Of a stretch of DNA of 64,000 nucleotides, positions 34,873 to 41,940 are shown piece by piece. The stretch is from Halopseudomonas maritima. Lineage in GTDB: Bacteria; Pseudomonadota; Gammaproteobacteria; Pseudomonadales; Pseudomonadaceae. The translations under genes were made by a program, and so were the position numbers. The DNA is taken from positions 744,001 to 808,000 of the forward strand of contig NZ_CP079801.1 in NCBI RefSeq assembly GCF_021545785.1, written 5' to 3'. The stretch's first letter is position 1. Each line of letters begins with the position of its first letter. The notes beneath the pieces are model-generated. The model was not told where the DNA came from, did no database searches, and saw only the letters and a list, made by a program, of their open reading frames with translations.

Positions 34873-35424
34873 ATGCCCCGCATACTGGCGCTGTCCGGCA
34901 GCCTGCGAGCCGGTTCCTACAACACCCAGCTGGCACGTCTGGCCAGCACGCTGGCGCCGCCGGGAACCACCGTCGACGTTGCCACCCTGCACGGCATCCC
35001 CCTCTACGACGCGGACCTGGAAGAACACAGCGGCATTCCTGCCGCAGTAGAACAACTCAAACAGCAGATTCTCGCCTGCGACGGCCTGCTGCTGGTTACC
35101 CCTGAATACAACAACGGCATTCCCGGTGTGATGAAAAACGGCATCGACTGGCTGAGCCGGGCTGACCGCACTGCCATCTTCAGCGACCGCCCGGTTTGCG
35201 TGATCGGCGCAACCCCCGGTGGCTGGGGCACGCTGTCGGCGCAAAGCGCCTGGCTACCGACCCTGCGCATGCTGGGTACCCGCGAGTACCACGGACACAA
35301 GGTGCTGCTGTCACATGCCGCCTCGGTATTCAGCGACGGCGCGCCCAAAGACGAGACGCTGGAGCGCACGCTAGCTGAGCTGCTGACTGGTTTCAGTGAC
35401 TATATTGTGCAGCAAACACGCTAA
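34873..35424 (+). CDS. NADPH-dependent FMN reductase family protein
   Basis: 183 residues, flavodoxin-like. The FMN phosphate loop ALSGSLRAGSYNTQLAR near residue 5 and PEYNNGIPGVMKNGIDWLSR near 78 are typical of chromate/quinone reductases (ChrR/YieF, ArsH-like). It follows the OsmC gene by 16 bp with AGGAGAAG in front. Likely two-electron quinone reduction. Confidence 0.88.
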   Translation: MPRILALSGSLRAGSYNTQLARLASTLAPPGTTVDVATLHGIPLYDADLEEHSGIPAAVEQLKQQILACDGLLLVTPEYNNGIPGVMKNGIDWLSRADRTAIFSDRPVCVIGATPGGWGTLSAQSAWLPTLRMLGTREYHGHKVLLSHAASVFSDGAPKDETLERTLAELLTGFSDYIVQQTR

Positions 35425-35434
35425 GGAGACCGCC

Positions 35435-36349
35435 ATGAGCAACCAAGACACCCAGCTGGAATATGACTGCAGCTACGCCCAAGGCTGCAGCGCGGTCGAG
35501 CTGCTGATCACCCCCAAACTACGTGACCTGGGCGGTTTTTCGGTTCGCCGGGTATTGCCGTCCAGCCAGCGGCGCGCCGTTGGTCCCTGGGTATTCTTCG
35601 ATCACATGGGGCCGGCCGTCTTTGCCGCCGGCACCGGTATCAACGTGCGCCCTCATCCGCATATCAACCTGGCCACCGTCAGCTACCTGTTCGAGGGCGA
35701 AATACTGCACCGGGATTCGCTCGGCACCCTGCAGCCCATCCAACCCGGCGACATCAACTTGATGGTGGCGGGCACGGGCATCGTCCATTCAGAGCGCGAG
35801 CGCCCCGAGGTCACTGCGCTCGAGCACCGCCTGCATGGCCTGCAGCTCTGGCTGGCACTACCGGAGAAAGACGAAGAGACAGCACCGGCGTTTTATCACT
35901 ACCCCGGCAGCGAGATTCCGGCAACCCAGGTGGACGGTGTGCCCGTGCGGGTACTCATGGGACAGGCCTTTGGCGTCAGTTCACCGGTCAAGACCTTTGC
36001 CACCACCCTGTACGCCGAAGCGCGTCTGCAAGCCGGCCAGCAGTTGACGCTGCCCGATGCCGAGGAGCTGGCGGTGTACGTTTTGTCAGGCGAGGTCGCC
36101 GTCGGTGACACCCGGGTTCCGGCGCACAGCATGGCCGTGCTGTCAGCTGCTCGTCCGCATCCGATCCAGGCACATAGCGACAGCATCATCGCGCTAGTCG
36201 GCGGCGAGCGCTTGAGTGAGCGGCATATGGAGTGGAACTTCATTTCCAGCCGACCAGAACGCATTGAGCAGGCCAAGGCAGACTGGGCAGCCGGCCGGTT
36301 CGCGCAGGTGCCGGGGGATACAGAGGAGTTTATTCCGTTGCCCGAGTGA
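35435..36349 (+). CDS. pirin family protein, second copy
   Basis: 304 residues. Cupin metal-site pattern NVRPHPHINLATVSYLFEGEILHRDSLG, then GTGIVHSERER. It is a distinct pirin subtype from the protein at 32729 rather than a recent duplicate. AAGGAG precedes ATG 35435. Last gene of the pirin unit; convergent with nahK, 10 bp apart. Confidence 0.88.
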   Translation: MSNQDTQLEYDCSYAQGCSAVELLITPKLRDLGGFSVRRVLPSSQRRAVGPWVFFDHMGPAVFAAGTGINVRPHPHINLATVSYLFEGEILHRDSLGTLQPIQPGDINLMVAGTGIVHSERERPEVTALEHRLHGLQLWLALPEKDEETAPAFYHYPGSEIPATQVDGVPVRVLMGQAFGVSSPVKTFATTLYAEARLQAGQQLTLPDAEELAVYVLSGEVAVGDTRVPAHSMAVLSAARPHPIQAHSDSIIALVGGERLSERHMEWNFISSRPERIEQAKADWAAGRFAQVPGDTEEFIPLPE

Positions 36350-36359
36350 GCCCTGTGAC

Positions 36360-38942
36360 TCAGGCGCCCAGCGCCAACAAATGACTCATCGCCGTTTTCA
36401 GCTTCATCGGCTTCACCGGCTTGTGCAGCATCACATGCCCCAGCTCGCGCACCTGCAACTTCAACGCGTTGCTGTAGTTGGCGGTGATCAGCAGCACGGG
36501 CAGCGGTGAGCTGCGGCGAGCGTTGATGCGTTGGACAACGTCGACGCCGTTGACGTCGTTGTCGAGGTGGTAGTCGGCGATCAGCAAGTCGGCCTGAGCG
36601 TGGAAGTTGTCGACCTGGGCGGCGAGATCTTCCTCCGACAACGCGGTGATGACGTTGCAGCCCCAGCCTTCCAGCAGCGTGCGCATGCCAGCGCAAATAG
36701 CGGCGTCGTTATCCAGCACCCAGACGGTGGAGCCGGGTAGCCGCTCGCCGATGCGGGCGGTGACGGGCTCGTCCTGTACCACGGTCGGTTGCAGGCAACC
36801 GAAGGGAACGTCCACGCTGAACACCGAGCCGCGACCTTCAACCGAGCGCACCCGGATGCGGTGGCCGAGCATACGGGCAATCTTGTCGACGATGGCAAGC
36901 CCCAGACCCAGCCCGCGGTCGCGGGTGTTGGCGCTGGGGTTGACCCGTTTGAACTCCTGAAAGATCTCCTGCAGCTTGTCTTCCGGGATACCCATGCCGG
37001 TATCCCACACCTCAATGCGCAGACCGTGGGCATGGCGACGACAGCCGAACAGGATGCGCCCGGAGGGCGTGTAGCGGATGGCGTTGGTCAGGAAGTTGCG
37101 CAGGATACGCAGCAGCAGCTGGGCGTCGCTGCGCACCACCGCGCCGCAGGGCACAAAGCTTAGCTGCAGCCCTTCGCTGGCGGCGAGCTGGCGGTATTCG
37201 TTTGCCAGGTTGTCGAGCAGGCTGTCGAGGCAGAAGGCGTTGATGTCGGGTTTGATGACCCCGGCGTCCAGCTTGGAGATATCAACCAGCGTGCCAAGCA
37301 GGTTTTCGACGTCTTCCAGCGAGTGGCTGACCTGCCGCACCAGGGAGGCACCGCCCTCCGGCACTGGCTGCTCCAGCAGCGCGCCGGTGAACAACCGCGC
37401 GGCGTTGAGCGGCTGCAGCAGATCGTGGCTGACGGCAGCGAGAAACTTGGTCTTCGACAGGTTGGCCTGCTCGGCCTCGCGCTTGGCTTCGCGCAGGCGG
37501 GCTTCGGCCTCGGCGCGTTCGCGGATCTCCTGACGCATCTGGCTGTTTACTTCGGTCAGCTCTTGGGTGCGCTCACGCACACGCTGCTCCAGATGTTGGT
37601 AGGCCTGATGCAATGCCTCTGAGGTACGCCGCCGCTCGGTGATGTCGCGGATCATCACAAAGATACCGACCACTTCGCCCTCACTGCCCCGATTCGGCAC
37701 GTAAGAGCGCAGCAGGTAGCGCTGCTGGCCGTCCAGATTGGGTTCGGCAAACTCGAAGCTGACGCTTTCGCCGTTGAAGGCGCGGGCGATGTACGGCTCC
37801 AGGCGGGCGTACTGCTCGGCGCTGTGCACGCGGTGCAGGCTGTGACCGAGGATTTCACCGCGCGCCCAACCGTACCAGTCTTCATACACCTTGTTGGTGA
37901 ACTGGTAAGTCAGGTCGGCACCGACGTAGGCGATCAGCGCGGGCACATGGTCGGTAATCAGCCGCACCCAGCGCTCGCTGTCTTCCAGCGCGCGGGCATA
38001 GAGGTCGCGCTCGGTGATGTCGGTAAAGGTATTGACGAAGCCGCCGGTGGGCATGGGGTGGGTGCGCACCTCCAGCACCCGGCCGTTACCCAGATGCTGC
38101 TCACAGGTCAGCACCGGCGCGCCCTGTTCGTTGCGACTGTAGGGCGTGAACAGCTCCAGCTCGCTGTCTTCCATCACCTCGTCGAACGGGCGGTGGGCTT
38201 CAATCGGTGCCAGCCCGGCCAGCTCCAGAAAGCGGCCATTCCAGACTTCCAGCGCGCCTTCGTCATTTACCACCGCCACGCCCTGCGACAGGCTGTCGAC
38301 GGTGCGCTGCAGCAGGCGGGTTTTCAACTCCAGCGCCTTCTCCCGCCGCGCCTTTTCGGACTGCTTGAGGTCGGTGATGTCGGTGTACATGATCACCAGC
38401 CCGCCTTCGCGGGTCGGCCGTTCACTGACCTGCATCCAGCGCTGATCGCGCAGCTGGTGCAACTGGTGGCCGTCGGCAGCGGCATCGGTATCGACGACCA
38501 GCCCGGCGCGCAGCGCCATGCGCTTGACCTCGCCGAGCGACGTGCCTTCGGTGATGCGCACGCCGGTGCCCTGCCAGAAGGCGGCGAAGCGGCGATTGTA
38601 GAGCACGATCCGCTTGTGCTCGTCGAACAACACAAAGGCGTCGGGCACGCTCTCAATCGCATCAATCAGGTAATGATGTGCCTTCTCGGCCCGGGCGCGG
38701 GCATCGCTCAGCAGGCGGTTGCTGGCTTGCAACTCGGCCATGGTGTCGTTCAGCGCCTGGGTGCGTTCGCGCACCTGCTCGGCCAGTTCCACCGAGTGTT
38801 GAAACGCGGCGTAGCTTTCGGTGCGCTGGCTGGAGCTGGATTCGACCCGCTCGATCAGCGCCGCGTTGATGCGTTTGAGTTTGCTGTTTTCCGCCCGCAG
38901 GGCAATCAGCTCGGCCAGCAGGTCCGGGTCGTGCAGCGGCAA
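36360..38942 (-). CDS. nahK: NahK/ErcS-type hybrid sensor histidine kinase
   Basis: About 860 residues: N-terminal coiled coil (LLAELIALRAENSKLKRIN), three PAS domains (about 70-480), a second coiled coil, HisKA with His in AAVSHDLLQPLNAARLF near 515, HATPase (GLGLGLAIVDKIARML) and a C-terminal receiver with Asp in LLIADYHLDND. No membrane helix. In P. aeruginosa the homologous gene follows the FIST-domain gene nosP and is called both nahK and ercS. The start is uncertain: TTG at 38942, one base after the nosP stop, fits family N-termini best; ATG at 39014 would overlap nosP by 71 bp. Confidence 0.87.
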   Translation of the reverse strand: MPLHDPDLLAELIALRAENSKLKRINAALIERVESSSSQRTESYAAFQHSVELAEQVRERTQALNDTMAELQASNRLLSDARARAEKAHHYLIDAIESVPDAFVLFDEHKRIVLYNRRFAAFWQGTGVRITEGTSLGEVKRMALRAGLVVDTDAAADGHQLHQLRDQRWMQVSERPTREGGLVIMYTDITDLKQSEKARREKALELKTRLLQRTVDSLSQGVAVVNDEGALEVWNGRFLELAGLAPIEAHRPFDEVMEDSELELFTPYSRNEQGAPVLTCEQHLGNGRVLEVRTHPMPTGGFVNTFTDITERDLYARALEDSERWVRLITDHVPALIAYVGADLTYQFTNKVYEDWYGWARGEILGHSLHRVHSAEQYARLEPYIARAFNGESVSFEFAEPNLDGQQRYLLRSYVPNRGSEGEVVGIFVMIRDITERRRTSEALHQAYQHLEQRVRERTQELTEVNSQMRQEIRERAEAEARLREAKREAEQANLSKTKFLAAVSHDLLQPLNAARLFTGALLEQPVPEGGASLVRQVSHSLEDVENLLGTLVDISKLDAGVIKPDINAFCLDSLLDNLANEYRQLAASEGLQLSFVPCGAVVRSDAQLLLRILRNFLTNAIRYTPSGRILFGCRRHAHGLRIEVWDTGMGIPEDKLQEIFQEFKRVNPSANTRDRGLGLGLAIVDKIARMLGHRIRVRSVEGRGSVFSVDVPFGCLQPTVVQDEPVTARIGERLPGSTVWVLDNDAAICAGMRTLLEGWGCNVITALSEEDLAAQVDNFHAQADLLIADYHLDNDVNGVDVVQRINARRSSPLPVLLITANYSNALKLQVRELGHVMLHKPVKPMKLKTAMSHLLALGA

Positions 38943-38943
38943 C

Positions 38944-40122
38944 TCAACGCGGGAACGCAAAGGCCACCCCGGTGAAGGTCTGGTTGATGTGCATGCCGTT
39001 GAACTGCTCGCCATAGGTGTTGAAGCCGATCACCCGGTTGGCGGCGAGAAACGCGGACATGCGCCCATCTTCACCACGCAATTCGGACTCCATACGGCGC
39101 AGAAAGCAATCGCAACCGAGGATCAGCACCGGTTCGCCCAGTCGCTGGCGCAGTTGCTGGAGGCGCAGTCGCAGATTTGGCATCAGCTCACCGGGTGTCA
39201 TTGCCGTGAGCACGATGCCGGTATCCACCGCGCAGTAGAAGGTCAGGCTGCGATCCGGGTTGACCCGCTGGATGGAACGCACATAGAACTGGTCGCGAAT
39301 ACGCACCGCCAGCGCATCGAGGGCGAAGTGCTTGCCGCTCAGTTCATCCACCGGCACGCCAACCAGCCGGGCGTATTCCTCGGCGGCGGGTTCAGCGTTC
39401 AGCTCCAGCACGGTGCGGGTGCTGCTATCGGCGTCAGTCACCACCAGCTTGCGCTCGGTGGGTTTGAGGTGGTGGGTGGTGAACACCTCAAAGTCCAGCC
39501 AGGTGTTGACCATCACCACCACCGCCGCACCGGTAAGAAAGCGGCCCTGATAGTAGACGTGGGTGTGGCTCAGGTGGTTGTCATCCCCGGCTGAGCCGCC
39601 GAAATGCGGAATGCTGCCGAGCGCGGCACTGAGGGTGTTGAGCACCAGCTCTTCGCGGCTGGACAGGCCGTCCAGCAAGGTCAGGGCAAAGGTGTGATCC
39701 TTGACCGGTGCCAGATTGACCTGCCGACAGTGGCCTAGCATGCGCTCCACCGCCTGCTGCGCCTCGACCAGACTGAAGCTGTCGAGCGCGCGGATCAGCG
39801 TGCAGTCGACCGCAAAGGTACGCAAGTCCAGCCCGACCGCGCTGATGCAGCCGCGACCGTAACCCTCTGCGCTGATTTCCCCTGCGGTAGTACAGCCCAG
39901 CAGCATCACGCCGCCAAAGTGCTGTTCCAGCGCGGTCGCCAGCTTGTCGAGCGGGTATTCCGCCGAGCAGAAAAACAGCACGCAGCCCAGATGCGGGTGC
40001 AGTAACTGACGCGCCAGATCCTGCGCCGCAGCGTCCGGGTCGGTGGCCTCGGTCATGGCGGTGCGAAAGCAGTCGTCGAGCGGCTGGGTGCTGGGGTCGG
40101 GCATACCGGGAATCGGGTTCAT
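38944..40122 (-). CDS. nosP: NosP, FIST-domain nitric-oxide-sensor protein
   Basis: 392 residues with FIST N and FIST C domains (CVLFFCSAEYPLDKLATAL, GVMLLGCTTAGEISAEGYGRGCISAVGL, then C-terminal LRQLRQRLGEPVLILGCDCFLRRMESE...FLAANRVIGFNTYGEQFNGMHINQTFTGVAF). In P. aeruginosa NosP is a haem protein that binds NO and inhibits NahK. The gene pair is directly adjacent here. The start at ATG 40122 is supported by the domain layout. A regulon-like motif lies about 36 bp upstream. Confidence 0.88.
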   Translation of the reverse strand: MNPIPGMPDPSTQPLDDCFRTAMTEATDPDAAAQDLARQLLHPHLGCVLFFCSAEYPLDKLATALEQHFGGVMLLGCTTAGEISAEGYGRGCISAVGLDLRTFAVDCTLIRALDSFSLVEAQQAVERMLGHCRQVNLAPVKDHTFALTLLDGLSSREELVLNTLSAALGSIPHFGGSAGDDNHLSHTHVYYQGRFLTGAAVVVMVNTWLDFEVFTTHHLKPTERKLVVTDADSSTRTVLELNAEPAAEEYARLVGVPVDELSGKHFALDALAVRIRDQFYVRSIQRVNPDRSLTFYCAVDTGIVLTAMTPGELMPNLRLRLQQLRQRLGEPVLILGCDCFLRRMESELRGEDGRMSAFLAANRVIGFNTYGEQFNGMHINQTFTGVAFAFPR

Positions 40123-40157
40123 GCCAACAATTCTAGAGAGCAGGCAAGGTCCGCCAA

Positions 40158-40176
40158 CATGCTACTTCAGTACTGG
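40158..40176 (+). promoter_or_regulatory. regulon-like motif upstream of nosP
   Basis: CATGCTACTTCAGTACTGG matches the erbR site at 15 of 19 positions, but is oriented away from nosP. Its AGTACT core is palindromic. Confidence 0.45.
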
Positions 40177-40218
40177 ATTGGTAGGTCTTGGGGACAACGC
40201 GGGGCGGGGCTGGTGTGC

Positions 40219-40485
40219 GGTGGAGAACGCTGCGCGATTCTCCACCCTACATGGGTGAGGTGTTCGTTTGGAGGCCGACGGAGAAGCCTGCGGCGTTCTC
40301 CATCCTACATGGGTGAGGTGCTCGTTTGGAGGCCGACGGAGAAGCCTGCGGCGTTCTCCATCCTACATGGGTGAGGTGCTCGTTTGGAGGCTGACGGAGA
40401 AGCCTTCGGCGTTCTCCATCCTACATGGGTGAGGTGTGGGGCTGGTGCCGGCCGTAGGGTGGAGAATCGCGCAGCGTTCTCCACC
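40219..40485. repeat. 58-bp tandem palindromic repeat array with inverted flanks
   Basis: Three consecutive 58-bp units begin at 40265, 40323 and 40381 (third partial), each with the palindrome GGAGAAGCCTGCGGCGTTCTCC-type core and CATCCTACATGGGTGAGGTG. An exact 32-bp inverted repeat flanks the array: 40219-40250 (GGTGGAGAACGCTGCGCGAT...) and its complement at 40454-40485. This is a BIME/REP-like composite of stem-loops; the reading frames through it are artefacts. Confidence 0.85.
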
Positions 40486-40540
40486 ATGAGTGGCCCGCCG
40501 CAGCCCTGTGGCCGAGTTGAAACTAAGCCTTCCGATAAAC

Positions 40541-40571
40541 AAAAACCCCCGCCTGCATGCGCAAACGGGGG
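40541..40571 (-). terminator. intrinsic terminator of the porin gene
   Basis: Leftward CCCCCG...CGGGGG stem with inner TTGC/GCAG pairing, followed by TTTTTG. It begins 20 bp after the porin stop. Confidence 0.8.
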
Positions 40572-40590
40572 CAGATACCGGCAGACGCGC

Positions 40591-41757
40591 TTACCAGCTC
40601 AGGGCAACACCCAAAGCCACCGAATCCGTCTCTTCGATGGTCAGGTTGTTGGTGCGATCTTCGATCTCGAACTGGTTGTACTCGGCCACCAGCGTCAGAT
40701 GCTCGTTGATGCTGTGGAACAGGCCGATGGCCCGGGTTTCGTAATCGGCGGCAATGCCCAGGCCGTTGCCGTCGTCCTCGGTCTTGCCGTAAGACAGCGC
40801 CAGGCGGGTCTTGCCGCCAAAGGTGTAGGAGCCCTGCATCAGGTAGCCAGTGCTATCAATCTCACGCAGTATCGCTTCGCCGGCGTTGTTGGTGAAGAAG
40901 GGGTTGATGCCTTCGGCGTCAAAACCAGATGCAACCAGCGACAGCGCACCCATCTTTGCCTGCACACCGTAACCAACCCCCTCGGAGGTCACATCGTCTA
41001 CAGCATTATCGGTGTTCTTGGAGGTCTGATAACCGGCGTTGAGCCAGCTGTAGATCTCAGCGCCAGCCAGATCAAACTGGTAGGTGATTTCGGTTTCAAA
41101 ACGCGGCGCGTCCTGGTAGTTCTTGCCGGCAACCCTGTCGTCGTTGGCATCGACCGGGTCCATGATGCCGGCGGCGATGCGCAGGCCACCCATGACCGGC
41201 GAGCGGTAGGTAATCTGAGCGGTCGGGAACGGGTACGGGTAGCCGCTGCCGATATTGCCGAAGGATACGCCACCGCCGTCAACCAGGCCCAGGGTGTCGC
41301 TTACCTGACCGTAACCGGCCAGCATTTCGTCGAGCAGGATGTTGGAGCGGGCGAACAGGCCAAAGTCCTTACCGACCAGCACTTCACCCCAGTCTCCGCC
41401 GATGGTGCCGTAGAACTGACGGACGTCGATGGCGGTTGCGGTGCCGTTGGTTTCGCTGTCGTTGATGGTGACCCAGAAGGACGAGCGCGCGCCAAGGGTC
41501 AGGTCACCCATGTCCTTGCCCATGTTGAAGCCGATGTAGTTCGGCAAAAAGCCCATCTTGACGCGGGCCTGATCGCGGTCCAGATCGTCGTTGATGTTGT
41601 CGGTGTCGGTCTGGACGTAGAAGGCGTTGACGTAGCCGTCAGCGGAGAAGGTGGTGCCGTCTTCGTCGTACAGGGTGATGGCGGCGGATGCCGGGGCGCT
41701 CAGCAGCGCGAGGGCGATAGGGGTCAGCAGGGTGCAGGCAATCTTGTTCTTGTACAT
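40591..41757 (-). CDS. outer-membrane porin
   Basis: 388 residues with a signal peptide (ALALLSAPASA) and general Gram-negative porin character: ITLYDEDGTTFSADGYVNAFYV start, alternating beta strands and a C-terminus ...DSVALGVALSW that ends in Trp instead of the more usual Phe. ATG 41757 is chosen over the upstream start at 41793, which lacks a signal-peptide context. A regulon-like motif lies about 154 bp upstream, which links it to the PQQ genes, possibly for alcohol or metal entry. Confidence 0.85.
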   Translation of the reverse strand: MYKNKIACTLLTPIALALLSAPASAAITLYDEDGTTFSADGYVNAFYVQTDTDNINDDLDRDQARVKMGFLPNYIGFNMGKDMGDLTLGARSSFWVTINDSETNGTATAIDVRQFYGTIGGDWGEVLVGKDFGLFARSNILLDEMLAGYGQVSDTLGLVDGGGVSFGNIGSGYPYPFPTAQITYRSPVMGGLRIAAGIMDPVDANDDRVAGKNYQDAPRFETEITYQFDLAGAEIYSWLNAGYQTSKNTDNAVDDVTSEGVGYGVQAKMGALSLVASGFDAEGINPFFTNNAGEAILREIDSTGYLMQGSYTFGGKTRLALSYGKTEDDGNGLGIAADYETRAIGLFHSINEHLTLVAEYNQFEIEDRTNNLTIEETDSVALGVALSW

Positions 41758-41910
41758 GGTGCTCTCCGATGTAATCAGTGACTGAAGCGTCACGCCGATT
41801 ATCAGAAAGCCCCCTGCCCGCCCCCATTAGCCATGAGCGGCGGTTGCATTGCCCTTTGGTGTCTGCGACCAAGCGATGAGAAGCCTCGCCGCCGGCAGGT
41901 TGTATTTACA

Positions 41911-41929
41911 ACCTACCGAGGTAGTAGAA
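41911..41929 (-). promoter_or_regulatory. regulon motif upstream of the porin gene
   Basis: Leftward TCTACTACCTCGGTAGGTT. The CTACTAC and GGTA parts agree with the consensus; CTACC-TCG-GGTAG is itself palindromic. It lies between the pqqF stop and the porin start. Confidence 0.5.
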
Positions 41930-41940
41930 AACACCCGGTT

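Noticed and set aside
40207..40490. CRISPR array
   Set aside because: The 58-bp units are directly contiguous with no unique spacers, and each unit is a palindrome; there are no cas genes.
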